Assembly (NCBI GenBank): GCA_026990385.1
Contig: JALXDL010000054.1
Span: 62,001 to 126,000, forward strand
Direction: 5' to 3'
Origin: DRKI01 sp011051875
Lineage (GTDB): Bacteria > Desulfobacterota > Desulfobulbia > Desulfobulbales > Desulfobulbaceae
DNA: 64,000 nucleotides
Under the pieces are notes generated by a model. The model saw only the letters and a list, made by a program, of their open reading frames with translations, made no database searches and had not been told where the DNA came from. Positions 17,071-26,492 of the stretch are shown here, one piece after another; position 1 is the first letter of the stretch; the number at the start of each line of letters is the position of its first letter. Made by a program: the position numbers and the translations under genes.

Positions 17071-20000
17071 CTACCGGGCAGCAGGAGTCTCGGCAGCAGG
17101 AGTCTCGGCGGCATGTGTTTCGGCAGGAGGTGTCGCCGGTGATCCGGCCGGAGACGCCGGCAGCACGTGCAGCTCCACGCGCCGGTTTTTCGCCCGGCCG
17201 GCCGGGGTGGCGTTGTCGGCCACCGGATCGGCCTCGCCATAGCCTTTGGCCACCAGCCGGTCAGCGGCGATGCCCTTGCTGACCAGGTAGCCAAGGACCC
17301 GGCGGGCGCGGGCCGCGGAGACCTTCAGGTTGCGGGCGGCCTCACCGATATTGTCGGTGTAACCAGCCACCTCCATCCGGATTTCCGGATGTTTCCTGAG
17401 CAGGACAGCCACCTTGTCCAGGCTTTCCATGGATGTCCTGGTCAAGTCGGCGGTTCCGGGTTCAAAGGTCACACCGCTGAGAACGATACGGCCTCCTTCA
17501 GCGCAGCCCAGTTCATCCACCTTGGCACCGGGTGCACTGTTCGGGCAGAGATCCAGCCGGTCAACCAGGCCGTCATGATCACTGTCCGGCTCGCAGCCAT
17601 CACTGTTGACCACCACCCCGGCCGGAGTGTCAGCGCACTTGTCATCGGCATCGGCGACACCGTCGTGATCACTGTCAACGAGCCTGCGCTGCAGTTCTTC
17701 CTTTTCTTTCCGCAGGGTATCCAGTTCCTGCTCCAGGCTGTTCACCCTGCCGGCAAGCTCGTCAGCCTGCTGGCGGCTGCTGGCAAGTTCAGCCCTGAGC
17801 TGCTCGGTCTCACTCTGGAGGGCCTGCAGTTTCTCGTTGGTAGTCTTGAGTTCCTCCACCTCGCTTCTGGTCCGGGCAAGCTCCCCGGTGGCCTTCTGCA
17901 GGGACTCCTTGAGGGCAGCCACGGCGGCCGCCGCCTTGAGGCTTTCCTGCAGCTTGTTTGCTATCTCCTGCTTGGCGCTTTCAGCAGCAGCCAGTTTTTC
18001 CTGCATGGTGGCAAGCAATCCTTCCTTCTCACTGACCTGGGTGGTGAGTTGGGCAACCTGCTCCTGCAGACTGCGTACCCTGTTTTCGATCTCGTGCCTG
18101 GAAGCCAGCAGCTCTTTGGCCGCCTGTTCCTTTTCCTTGATCACCCCGGTCAGCTCATCGATCTTGTTCAGGGCGGTGGTGAGCTTGTCCTGGAGCATCT
18201 GTTCGGTCTTTTGCCGTTCCTTGAGGGCGGTGGTCAGTTCCGTGACCTTGGCCTCGGTGGCGGTGACCTTCTCCTCGACCTGCTGCAGCCTGTCAGCAGC
18301 AGCCTTGGCATCGGCCTTTGCCTTGTCAAGAGCTGCTGATTTTTCCTCCAGCAGGGCCCTGACCTGGGCAAGCTCCTGGGCCGTGGCCTGGGCTGCGGTG
18401 AGCTGCTCCTGGAGAGCGGCCATCTCCTCGGTCTTCTTTTGGAGTTCGGCCCTGGTCTGCTCCAGCTCCTGAGCACCGGCCTGGGCTGCGGCGAGCTGCT
18501 CCTGGAGAGCGGCCATCTCCTCGGTCTTCTTCTGGAGTTCGGCCCTGATCTGGGCAAGCTCCTGGGCCGTGGCCTGGGCTGCGGCGAGCTGCTCCTGGAG
18601 AGCGGTCAGCTCCTCGGTCTTCTTCTGGAGTTCGGCCCTGGTCTGCTCCAGCTCCTGGGCACCGGCTTGGGCTGCGGCGAGCTGCTCCTGGAGAGCGGCC
18701 AGTTCCTCGGTCTTCTGCTGCAGCTCGGTCCTGGCCTGTTCCAGCTCCTGGGCCGTGGCCTGGGCTGCTGCCAGCTCCTCTTTGGTCTTCTGCAGTTCAG
18801 CCTTGGCCTGTTCCAGCTCCTGGACACTGGCCTGGGCCGAAGCAAGCTGTTCCTGGGCTGCTGCCAGGGCGTCGCTCTTCTCCTGCAGCGTGGCCTTCAA
18901 CTGGTCCACCTCCTGGGCAGCGGCCTTGGCGGTCTCCAGCTCGGCTGCCAGGCCGGCCTGTTCCTCCTTCAACGCCGCAAGCTGTTTGTCCAGTTCTGCC
19001 AGCGAGTTGTCCTTTTCCTGGAGTAATGCGCTCAGTTTCTGCTTTTCGGTTTTCAGCCGGTCAAGTTCGGTCTGCAGTTCAGTGAGCCGGGCCAGCTTGT
19101 CCTGGGCCTCGGCCAGGGCAGTATTCTTCTGCTCCAGTTCGGCCTTGACATTCTCCAGTTCAGCAACCGCGCCGGCTGCCTCCGCCAGCCTGGCCGAAAG
19201 GTCGGCCTTTTCCTTGTCGGCCGTATCGATGGCGGCGCTCAGTTCCTTGATCTTCTCTTCCCTGTCCGCCAGGATTGCGGTCAGGTCGTCCACCTGCTTC
19301 TGCAAAGCCTCCTTGGCCTTGGTGGCTTGGGCAAGCTGATCCTTGGTCGCAGCCAACGATTCCCTGGCCTGGCTCAGGGCAGACTGCAACTCCCCGATGG
19401 TCCTCGTGGCCGTGCCGAGCTTGCCGGACAGATCCTTTATCTGGTTATTGAGAATCAGGGAGGATTCGGTCAGGCTGGCCACCCGGCGGACCAGGTTCTG
19501 GCCCTCGCTGAAGTAGTCGCGGGCATCCTGGCGCGCCCTGGCCAGTTCACCCCGCAGCTTGACCAGTTCACGCTCTTTGTCCTCCAATTGCTTCTTTCCT
19601 GCCTCCACTGCGGCCTCGAGCCCCGCCATGGCCTTGGGCTGCCGGGAAAGTTTCTCCTTCAGGGCGGCGATCTCTTCGCCGGCCTGTTCGATCTCCTGCT
19701 GTTTTTTCTCAAGTTCGTTTTCCAGGACTGCGATCCGTTCCTGCATCGGCGCCAGCATCCTGTCCTTTTCCTGGCCATAGCGCAGCATGGCCTCGGCCTT
19801 GAGATTGGCCTTCTTCAGGGCGTTTTTCGTCAGGGAGAGCTGGGAGGTGGCATCGGTCAGCCGCGCCTTCAGGTTGCCGATCTCGGCAACCCGGGCCTGG
19901 AGTTCTTCCTGCAGCTGCTCGATTGATGCTTCCTTGTCCGCTGCCACCTGCTCGGCGTCCTTTTTGGCCGCCTCGGTATCGGCCAGGGCCTTCTGCAGCT

Positions 20001-20862
20001 TGGTAATGGTCTGGTGGGCCGCTTCCAGGTCAGCTGCCGTCTGCTGCACCTGCCGGGTCAGCGCCTTGATCTGTTCCGTGGCCGCAGCCAGCTCCTCGTC
20101 TCGTCCTGTCAGCGCCTGTTCCAGCTCCGGTACGCGGGCCGCCACGCTCCGGACCTCTTCAAGCTGTCTGCGCAGCTCGTCGTTCTCCTTTCGTGCCCTG
20201 ACCACCTGCTCTTCGGTGGCGCTGAGCTGTTTTTCCAGTCCCTGCAGCCGCTCGGCAATGGACTTGTCCTTGTTCAGCGCACGGGAGAGGTTCCCGGCCT
20301 TCTCCTGCAGAGCGGCCACCTGTTCCTTTGCCTGGCGCAGTTCATCCTGCACCTGGCTGTAGTTGGTGGCCAGGGTCTTGCGCAGCATCATGAGCTGGGC
20401 AATGCGGTCATCCCGGGTGATCAGCTCGTTACGCAGTTTTTCTAGCTCTTTTTTCTGCTCCTGCTGCAGTGCGGCCAGCCGTTCCTCGCCCTGTTTGAGC
20501 TTGGCCTCCAGTTCCTTGATCCTGGCATCACGCACGGCCAGTTCCCTATCCAGGGAGGCCAGCCTTTTCTTGTCCAGCTGGATACTGTCCCGTTCGGCCA
20601 GCGCCTTGTCCCGTTCAGCACGCAATTCTTCGAGCTGCTGCTTCAGGTCGGCTACCTCTTTTCTGGTCTTGGCAAGGCGGTCACGATAGCTCTCCACCTT
20701 GTCCCGCAGGCTGTTGACCCGGGCCTCGTATTCGTTGCTTGCCTCGACGTGGCCGGTCTCGGTGGCTGGAGCATGCTTTTTCAGCCTGGAGCTGTGGTAG
20801 CTGGCAAGGAGGATGTAAATCAGTATGCCGATAACAATCAGAATAATAGTACGTGGCTTCAT
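17071..20862 (-). CDS. Giant coiled-coil OmpA-family protein
   Basis: The 1263-residue product has one N-terminal membrane helix (about residues 5-22) and no further helix. Then follows nearly 1000 residues of coiled coil rich in Glu, Lys, Gln, Ala and Leu. Near residue 1085 are two calcium-type thrombospondin-3 repeats (DSDHDGVADADDKC and DSDHDGLVDRLDLC). An OmpA peptidoglycan-binding domain follows (near 1130-1240, with AGYTDNIGEAARN and RVLGYLVSKGI). The tail is a Pro/Ala/Thr repeat. The likely role is a tether from the inner membrane to peptidoglycan or beyond; that is inference from architecture. An internal block consists of 93-bp tandem repeats. A terminator follows the stop. Confidence 0.85.
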   Translation of the reverse strand: MKPRTIILIVIGILIYILLASYHSSRLKKHAPATETGHVEASNEYEARVNSLRDKVESYRDRLAKTRKEVADLKQQLEELRAERDKALAERDSIQLDKKRLASLDRELAVRDARIKELEAKLKQGEERLAALQQEQKKELEKLRNELITRDDRIAQLMMLRKTLATNYSQVQDELRQAKEQVAALQEKAGNLSRALNKDKSIAERLQGLEKQLSATEEQVVRARKENDELRRQLEEVRSVAARVPELEQALTGRDEELAAATEQIKALTRQVQQTAADLEAAHQTITKLQKALADTEAAKKDAEQVAADKEASIEQLQEELQARVAEIGNLKARLTDATSQLSLTKNALKKANLKAEAMLRYGQEKDRMLAPMQERIAVLENELEKKQQEIEQAGEEIAALKEKLSRQPKAMAGLEAAVEAGKKQLEDKERELVKLRGELARARQDARDYFSEGQNLVRRVASLTESSLILNNQIKDLSGKLGTATRTIGELQSALSQARESLAATKDQLAQATKAKEALQKQVDDLTAILADREEKIKELSAAIDTADKEKADLSARLAEAAGAVAELENVKAELEQKNTALAEAQDKLARLTELQTELDRLKTEKQKLSALLQEKDNSLAELDKQLAALKEEQAGLAAELETAKAAAQEVDQLKATLQEKSDALAAAQEQLASAQASVQELEQAKAELQKTKEELAAAQATAQELEQARTELQQKTEELAALQEQLAAAQAGAQELEQTRAELQKKTEELTALQEQLAAAQATAQELAQIRAELQKKTEEMAALQEQLAAAQAGAQELEQTRAELQKKTEEMAALQEQLTAAQATAQELAQVRALLEEKSAALDKAKADAKAAADRLQQVEEKVTATEAKVTELTTALKERQKTEQMLQDKLTTALNKIDELTGVIKEKEQAAKELLASRHEIENRVRSLQEQVAQLTTQVSEKEGLLATMQEKLAAAESAKQEIANKLQESLKAAAAVAALKESLQKATGELARTRSEVEELKTTNEKLQALQSETEQLRAELASSRQQADELAGRVNSLEQELDTLRKEKEELQRRLVDSDHDGVADADDKCADTPAGVVVNSDGCEPDSDHDGLVDRLDLCPNSAPGAKVDELGCAEGGRIVLSGVTFEPGTADLTRTSMESLDKVAVLLRKHPEIRMEVAGYTDNIGEAARNLKVSAARARRVLGYLVSKGIAADRLVAKGYGEADPVADNATPAGRAKNRRVELHVLPASPAGSPATPPAETHAAETPAAETPAAR
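18371..18742 (-). repeat. Four 93-bp in-frame tandem repeats
   Basis: Units beginning AGCTCCTG (plus-strand view) recur every 93 bases at 18371, 18464, 18557 and 18650, with a shortened copy from 18743. Each encodes 31 residues of the pattern AELQKKTEEMAALQEQ then LAAAQAGAQELEQTR. Adjacent units alternate between two variants (GAQELEQ and TAQELAQ), suggesting duplication of a two-unit block. Repeat-number variation between strains is likely. Confidence 0.85.
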
Positions 20863-20921
20863 AGTGCGGCTTCTTGGGCTGTGGTTAGTACTGAATTTGA
20901 GGAGATGACATCGGTTGCTGA

Positions 20922-22850
20922 TTAAACGGGTTTGAGGATCAGGGTTGAGAGCGGCGGCAGGGTCAGGGAGAGCGAATGGTCCATCCCGTGAACGGCCTGA
21001 TCGCTGCTTCGGAGCGGCGAGGGATTGCGGATCCCGCTGCCCTGGTACACATCAAGGTCAGAGTTGATGAGCTCCCGGTATTCTCCACCACGGGGCACGC
21101 CGATCCGGTACTCCTTTCGCACCACCGGCGTGAAGTTGCAGACCACGACCAGGAAATCCTCCCTGTCCCTGGCATAGCGCACATAGGACAGGACCGAGTT
21201 GTCGGAATCGTTGGCATCGATCCAGGAGAATCCGCTCCAGTCGAAATCGTTCTCATACAGGGCCGGCTCGCTGCGGTAGACCAGGTTCAGGTCCCGGACA
21301 AACCGTTTCAGTCCCTGGTGATTGGGAGCCTTGAGCGCCTCCCATTCCAGTTGCCTGTCGTAGTTCCACTCCTGCCACTGGCCGAACTCACCGCCCATGA
21401 ACAGGAGCTTTTTGCCCGAATAGGTCCACATGAAACCGAAATAGGCCCTGAGATTGGCGAATTTCTGCCACTCGTCGCCGGGCATCTTGTTGATCAGCGA
21501 TCCCTTGCCATGCACCACCTCGTCGTGGGACAGGGGCAGGACGAAATTCTCGTGAAAGGCATAGAGCATGCCGAAGGTGAGCTGATTGTGGTGGTACCGC
21601 CTGAACAGGGGATCCTTGGCCATGTAGCTCAGGGTGTCGTGCATCCAGCCCATGTTCCACTTGAGGCTGAAGCCGAGCCCGCCCAGGTAGGTGGGCCGGG
21701 AGACCATGGGCCAGGAGGTGGATTCCTCGGCAATGGTCAGGATGCCGGGAAAGTTGCCATGTACGACCTCGTTGGTCTTGCGGAGGAAATGGATGGCGTC
21801 CAGGTTCTCCCGGCCGCCGTACTTGTTTGGTACCCATTGACCCTCGGGTCGCGAGTAGTCCAGGTAGAGCATGGAGGCCACCGCATCCACCCTCAGGCCG
21901 TCAATATGGTACTTGTCCAGCCAGAAGAGGGCATTGGAGATGAGGAAGGAGCGGACCTCGTTGCGGCCATAGTTGAAGATCAGGGTGCCCCAGTCCTGGT
22001 GTTCGCCCTGGAGCGGGTCCTCGTGGGAATAGAGATGGGTGCCGTCAAAGTAGTTGAGACCGGAGCCGTCCTTGGGAAAGTGGGCGGGGACCCAGTCCAG
22101 GATCACGCCGATGGAGTTGCGGTGGCACTGATCGATGAAGTACATGAAATCGGCCGGTGTGCCGAACCGGCTGGTGGGCGCGAAAAAACCGAGCACCTGG
22201 TAGCCCCATGACCCGTCAAAGGGATGTTCGGCAATGGGCATGAGCTCAATGTGGGTATAGCCCATCTCGACCACGTAGGGGATCAGGGTTTCGGCCAGCT
22301 CCCGGTAGGTGAGATAGCGCAGGCCCCAGCGTTCATCCGGCAGACGGCGCCAGGAGGCCAGGTGCACCTCGTAGATGGAGAGCGGGCTTTCCAGGGACTG
22401 TCGCTCCGCCCGGGCGTCCATCCATTCCCGGTCCTGCCAGGTGTAGGCATCCAGGTTCACGACCACGGAGCCGGTACGTGGCCGCTCCTCCATGAAGAAG
22501 CCGTAGGGATCGGACTTGTCAAAGACCTGGCCGTCCTGGGCAGTGATGCGATACTTGTAGACGGTATATTCGGACAGGTCCGGGATAAACAGGGTCCATA
22601 TCCCGGAGTCGGAGGAGTGCATGGGATGGTGCTGCCCGTTCCAGCCGTTGAATTCGCCGATGACCGACACCTCCCTGGCATTGGGCGCCCATACCGAAAA
22701 GACGACCCCGTCCCGGCCATCCATGGTCACCAGGTGGGCCCCCATTTTTTCATAGGCCCGCTCATGGGTGCCTTCGCCCATCAGGTAGCGATCGAAGTCG
22801 CTGAGCCAGTTGGCGGTCACGGGCAGGCCGGGTGGTATGTTCAGGGTCAT
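20922..22850 (-). CDS. glgB: 1,4-alpha-glucan branching enzyme
   Basis: GlgB cuts alpha-1,4-glucan and rejoins it as alpha-1,6 branches in glycogen synthesis. The 642-residue product has an N-terminal CBM48 domain (VFSVWAPNAREVSVIGEFNGW) and a GH13 barrel. Barrel markers are the region IGVILDWVPAHFP, the nucleophile in DGLRVDAVASMLYLDYSR, the acid in ILTIAEESTSWP, and LPLSHDEVVHGKGSL. A beta-sandwich C-terminal domain follows. Length is typical of bacterial GlgB lacking the extra N-terminal module. No other glycogen gene is nearby. It is on the same strand as the OmpA gene, 59 bp upstream of it, but shared transcription is not obvious from function. Confidence 0.95.
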   Translation of the reverse strand: MTLNIPPGLPVTANWLSDFDRYLMGEGTHERAYEKMGAHLVTMDGRDGVVFSVWAPNAREVSVIGEFNGWNGQHHPMHSSDSGIWTLFIPDLSEYTVYKYRITAQDGQVFDKSDPYGFFMEERPRTGSVVVNLDAYTWQDREWMDARAERQSLESPLSIYEVHLASWRRLPDERWGLRYLTYRELAETLIPYVVEMGYTHIELMPIAEHPFDGSWGYQVLGFFAPTSRFGTPADFMYFIDQCHRNSIGVILDWVPAHFPKDGSGLNYFDGTHLYSHEDPLQGEHQDWGTLIFNYGRNEVRSFLISNALFWLDKYHIDGLRVDAVASMLYLDYSRPEGQWVPNKYGGRENLDAIHFLRKTNEVVHGNFPGILTIAEESTSWPMVSRPTYLGGLGFSLKWNMGWMHDTLSYMAKDPLFRRYHHNQLTFGMLYAFHENFVLPLSHDEVVHGKGSLINKMPGDEWQKFANLRAYFGFMWTYSGKKLLFMGGEFGQWQEWNYDRQLEWEALKAPNHQGLKRFVRDLNLVYRSEPALYENDFDWSGFSWIDANDSDNSVLSYVRYARDREDFLVVVCNFTPVVRKEYRIGVPRGGEYRELINSDLDVYQGSGIRNPSPLRSSDQAVHGMDHSLSLTLPPLSTLILKPV

Positions 22851-23218
22851 ATCGGGTCGTCAGCAATGGTTGTCGTGGTTCAGCGGCACATGCGGCGTCC
22901 TGGGCCGTCGGAGGCCGGTGACATGCCGTGACACACAGCGGTGACCGGAACACCTGTTGCCGTGATTGCAGGGATTACACGGAGAACAGGGATGTTATGG
23001 AGAAAATATGGTCAAATTGGCGCAATTGTACCGTACCGGAGACAAATTGTCATGCCATTTTCAGCATCTGATTTCGGCCCGCACACATTGTGGCAGCTCC
23101 GTTCAGTCGGCATGATAATGAGCTTCAGTTCGGCTGATTTTGCGGGCCTGCACCGGCCGATGCCAACGGGCCTGCAACCGGCCGGCGGCAGGCGAACGGA
23201 CTCTCCCGGCGCAGCTCG
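22851..23218. other. Intergenic, no gene seen
   Basis: The 368-bp spacer lies between glgB and the alcohol dehydrogenase, both on the minus strand. It contains an AT-richer central part near 22,980-23,050 that could hold the glgB promoter. Two related segments are CTGATTTCGGCCCGCAC (near 23,066) and CTGATTTTGCGGGCCTGCAC (near 23,133). I see no open reading frame with coding character. Confidence 0.4.
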
Positions 23219-24391
23219 CTACCGGCAGAGACAGAGGATCTCTTCGATGATTTCCGGCGTGTACTCGTTCAGGCGCCAGATCTTTGCCAGGCCCATGGCA
23301 TTGCGGGCGATCTCCGGGATGTCGGTTGCCGGGATGCCGAGCTCCTGCAGGGAGGCAGGACTGTTGATCCTGCCGAACCAGTTGCGCAGGATGGTGACGG
23401 TCCGCGCCGCCAGTTCCCGGTCACTGCACCGTTCCATGTCGGGAAAGGGGAACAGCCGCCGGCAGAGGCCGGCGATGCGCGCCGGTGCTCTCCGGCCGTG
23501 CCAGGTGAGCCAGCCCGGGATGACCGCTGACAGGCCGGCCCCGTGCGGTACGTCGTAGAGGGCGCTGAGCGAATGCTCGATCATGTGCATGGGAAAGCCG
23601 ACCCGGCCCAGGCCGGCGGCGGTGAGGCCGTTGAGGGCCAGGGTCGCGCTCCACATCAGGCTGGCGCGGCCGCCGTAATCGCACGGGTCTGCCAGGCAGC
23701 GGTCGCAGGCCTCCATCACGTTTTCGATCAGCCCCTCCATGATCCGGTCCTGGACCGGGGTGTCGGGATCCTGGGTGGTCATGTAGAATTCGAGTACGTG
23801 GGCCACGGCGTCCACGGCCCCGTAGGCGGTGTAGTCGGGCGGCACGGTGAAGGTGACCTCGGGGTCAAGGATCGAGGTCCTGGGATAGAGAAGCTGGTTG
23901 CCGGTCCCGAATTTCTCCCTGGTCTCCTCGTTGGTGATCACCATGCCGGAGTTCATCTCGGAGCCGGCCGCGGCCAGGGTGAGGACCGTGGTCAGGGGCA
24001 GGGTCTTTTTAATGCTCTTGCGGCCGGTGAAGAACTTCCAGACGTCGTGTTCCACCACGCAGCCGGCGCTGATGGCCTTGGCCTCGTCGATGACCGAGCC
24101 GCCGCCGACAGCGACGATCACGTCCACGCCATGCTGCCTGGCCAGGCCGATTCCCTGGCGGACATGGGAGAGCACCGGGTTGGAACGTACACCGCCGTGC
24201 TCGACGATCTCCACCCCGGCCCCTGCCAGGGAGGCCCTGACCCGGTCGAGGAGACCGGAGCGGCTGCTGCTGCCCCGGCCGTAGACCAGCAGGCACCTGC
24301 CGCCACAGGCCGCGGTCTCCGGGCCGATGGCCGGCACCGTGTTTCGGCCGAAGAGGATCTTGGTGGGAATATGAAAGACGAAGTTTTGCAT
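23219..24391 (-). CDS. Iron-containing alcohol dehydrogenase (BDH/YqhD type)
   Basis: The 390-residue product is a group III alcohol dehydrogenase. It begins FVFHIPTKILFGRNT and carries the NAD(P)-binding GGGSVIDEAKAIS near residue 95. Metal-binding residues follow: D in AYGAVDAVAHVLE, then two histidines in MHMIEHSLSALYDVPHGAG. These enzymes interconvert aldehydes or ketones and alcohols; the substrate cannot be read from the sequence. It lies 25 bp downstream of a DUF2062 gene on the same strand, so co-transcription is likely. Confidence 0.9.
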   Translation of the reverse strand: MQNFVFHIPTKILFGRNTVPAIGPETAACGGRCLLVYGRGSSSRSGLLDRVRASLAGAGVEIVEHGGVRSNPVLSHVRQGIGLARQHGVDVIVAVGGGSVIDEAKAISAGCVVEHDVWKFFTGRKSIKKTLPLTTVLTLAAAGSEMNSGMVITNEETREKFGTGNQLLYPRTSILDPEVTFTVPPDYTAYGAVDAVAHVLEFYMTTQDPDTPVQDRIMEGLIENVMEACDRCLADPCDYGGRASLMWSATLALNGLTAAGLGRVGFPMHMIEHSLSALYDVPHGAGLSAVIPGWLTWHGRRAPARIAGLCRRLFPFPDMERCSDRELAARTVTILRNWFGRINSPASLQELGIPATDIPEIARNAMGLAKIWRLNEYTPEIIEEILCLCR

Positions 24392-24416
24392 GGGATAGCC
24401 GTTTTCCTGTTCTGTG

Positions 24417-24932
24417 TTACCTGGATCGGTGGTTGAGCAGGTGTTTCTGCTGCCGTTTGAGCCGAAGGTTGGTGAAAAACCAGTAGGAGAAGAAATAGGT
24501 GAACAGGCCGGTGGGGATCGCCAGGATCATGCCGCCGGTCATCATGACCATGATCGCGTCCATGCTCAGGTGGCTCAGGGTGTGCAGGCTGTCCAGCAGT
24601 CCCTGGCCCCGGAGCTGTTCCAGGACCTGCTGGATCCGTTCCCAGTTCAGGCGGCCCGGGAGAAAGAAATTGCCGATCTTCCAGGCCAGGTAGTACTGGG
24701 GCGCGAAGGTGAGGGGGTTGCTGACAATGGTGCCGGCGATGATGGCGGCCACGGTGGAGACCCGCAGCAGCAGGGTCAGGGAGACGATGATGATGGTGTG
24801 CAGCGGCAGGGTGGGGGTGATGGCCACGGCAGCGCCGATGGCGGAACCCATGGCCAGCGAGGCGGGGGATCCCTGCAGCCGCTTGAAGCGGAGATAGTAG
24901 TACCTGGCCGTGCGGCGGAGGTCCCACTTCAT
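24417..24932 (-). CDS. DUF2062 membrane protein (paralogue 1)
   Basis: The 171-residue product has an N-terminal basic segment (TARYYYLRFKRLQGSP), then about three membrane helices with the conserved SNPLTFAPQYYLAWKIGN, and a C-terminal helix with KRQQKH-type basic end. DUF2062 proteins have no assigned biochemical function known to me. The window carries a second copy at 25985-26485 with the same motif order, the two flanking rsmA. It is probably co-transcribed with the alcohol dehydrogenase. Confidence 0.85.
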   Translation of the reverse strand: MKWDLRRTARYYYLRFKRLQGSPASLAMGSAIGAAVAITPTLPLHTIIIVSLTLLLRVSTVAAIIAGTIVSNPLTFAPQYYLAWKIGNFFLPGRLNWERIQQVLEQLRGQGLLDSLHTLSHLSMDAIMVMMTGGMILAIPTGLFTYFFSYWFFTNLRLKRQQKHLLNHRSR

Positions 24933-25092
24933 CGGTCATACCACGCGACAAGCCGTACGCCGGCACAGGGACGGGCCACCTCTGCCAGGGTACAGTTTTG
25001 AGGAAATGAAAACAACGGGTCGACAATCCTGGGCCCGGGTCCGGCGGGCCTTGCCCGCCGCTGGGCCGGTGCCGGAAGACCGGTATGGCAAA

Positions 25093-25971
25093 TCATGAAT
25101 CGCATGTGTCGGTTTCCATGGCAGCACGGATGCTGCGGCTCAGCCTGACAAAGTCTTCGATCTCCAGCCGCTCGGCCCGCACCGAGGGATTGATGGCGGC
25201 CTTCCCGATGCAGGCGGCGAGCCGCTCCTTGTCACGCACCAGTCCCGTGGACGCCAGGGCGTTGAGCAGGGTCTTGCGGCGCTGGCCAAAGGCGCCCCCG
25301 ACGATCCGGCGCAGCAGCCTGCGGTCGAATTCGCCCAGCCGGCTGACACGCTGCGGTACCGGGTGGAAGGTGAGCCGCACCACCATGGAGTCGACCCTGG
25401 GCCGGGGGTGGAACTCGGCAGGCCCGATGTCGAGCAGGGGCGTAACCTCTGCGCAGGCGGCCAGGAGGACACCGGGTACACCATACTCCTTGGTGCCCGG
25501 TTTTGCCAGCAGCCGCCGGGCCACCTCCTTCTGGAGCATGACCACCGCGGTCTCGATCAGCTCGAAGTGCTCGATGAGGCGGAAGATGAACTCGGTCGAG
25601 ATGGAGTAGGGCAGGTTGGCGATGATCCGGAGCCGACCGCCGGCCTGTTCGGTCAGCGCGGCCATATCCACCTGCAGCACGTCGGCATGGATAAGGGTGA
25701 CGTTGGCAGGCAGGTCCCTCTTCTCCTCGTGCATCCTGACGATACCCGAGTCGGCCTCGAGGCCGATGACCCGGGCCGCGGCCCCGGCCAGGGGCACGGT
25801 CAGGGCACCCAGGCCCACGCCCACCTCGATCACCGTGTCCCCGGGCCGGACACCGGCCGCGGCGACGATCCGTTCGGCGGTATGGCGGTGGACCAGGAAG
25901 TTCTGGCCCAGCTTTTTCTTCGGCGCCAGTCCCTGCTGCCGGAGAATGTCGCGTGTGTTCTGGTATGACAT
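25093..25971 (-). CDS. rsmA: 16S rRNA (adenine1518/1519-N6)-dimethyltransferase
   Basis: RsmA (KsgA) dimethylates two adjacent adenines in helix 45 of 16S rRNA late in 30S assembly. The 292-residue product has PKKKLGQNFLVH at the N-terminus, the SAM-binding VIEVGVGLGALT, an acidic adenosine contact in IGLEADSGIV and the catalytic NLPYSIST motif. I placed the start at the ATG at 25971, which follows an AGGG six bases upstream; a GTG two codons earlier is possible. It follows a DUF2062 gene by 13 bp and tsaD further upstream on the same strand. Confidence 0.95.
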   Translation of the reverse strand: MSYQNTRDILRQQGLAPKKKLGQNFLVHRHTAERIVAAAGVRPGDTVIEVGVGLGALTVPLAGAAARVIGLEADSGIVRMHEEKRDLPANVTLIHADVLQVDMAALTEQAGGRLRIIANLPYSISTEFIFRLIEHFELIETAVVMLQKEVARRLLAKPGTKEYGVPGVLLAACAEVTPLLDIGPAEFHPRPRVDSMVVRLTFHPVPQRVSRLGEFDRRLLRRIVGGAFGQRRKTLLNALASTGLVRDKERLAACIGKAAINPSVRAERLEIEDFVRLSRSIRAAMETDTCDS

Positions 25972-25984
25972 GGGCACCCTGCGC

Positions 25985-26485
25985 TCAGTCCAGTTTGTGT
26001 TTGGTCATCCTTTTCTTTCTTACCTTGATGAAGAAGAGAAGGGAAGCATAATAGACCAGCAGGCCGGCGGGCAGACCGATCAGGATGCCGCCGCAGAGAA
26101 GGACGGCGATGGTATTGAAGCCCAGGTGGAGAAAGGTCTGGATCCCCTGCCAGAGGCTCTCATGCCGGATCAGGTGGAGGACACTCTGGAGCTGTTCCCA
26201 GCTGATCCGGTCCGGCAGCAGCATGTTGCCCACTTTCCAGGTGAAGTAGTACTGGGGAAGGAAGGTAAGCGGGTTGGAGACCGCGGTCGCCGCGATCAGC
26301 GCCGCAAGGGTGTTGATCCGGAGCAGAATGGTCAGCGGGATAAGAATGATGGTCTGGATCGGCATCAGCGGCACGATGCCGATGAAGACGCCGAACCCCG
26401 TACCCACGGCAAGGGAGCGGGGATCGCCGCGCAGGCGCGTGAAGCGGAGAAAGTAGTATCGTATCGTGCGGCTGATCGTGAGCAT
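25985..26485 (-). CDS. DUF2062 membrane protein (paralogue 2)
   Basis: The 166-residue product matches the other DUF2062 protein of the window along its length: TIRYYFLRFTRLRGDP, then membrane helices with SNPLTFLPQYYFTWKVGN. The basic C-terminal KVRKKRMTKHK end is cytoplasmic by charge. It is 7 bp downstream of tsaD and 13 bp upstream of rsmA, so the three likely form one transcript. Confidence 0.85.
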   Translation of the reverse strand: MLTISRTIRYYFLRFTRLRGDPRSLAVGTGFGVFIGIVPLMPIQTIILIPLTILLRINTLAALIAATAVSNPLTFLPQYYFTWKVGNMLLPDRISWEQLQSVLHLIRHESLWQGIQTFLHLGFNTIAVLLCGGILIGLPAGLLVYYASLLFFIKVRKKRMTKHKLD

Positions 26486-26492
26486 CCTGGGT

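Noticed and set aside
18371..18830. CRISPR array
   Set aside because: The repeats are 93 bp, contiguous and in frame within a coding sequence; there are no spacers and no cas genes.
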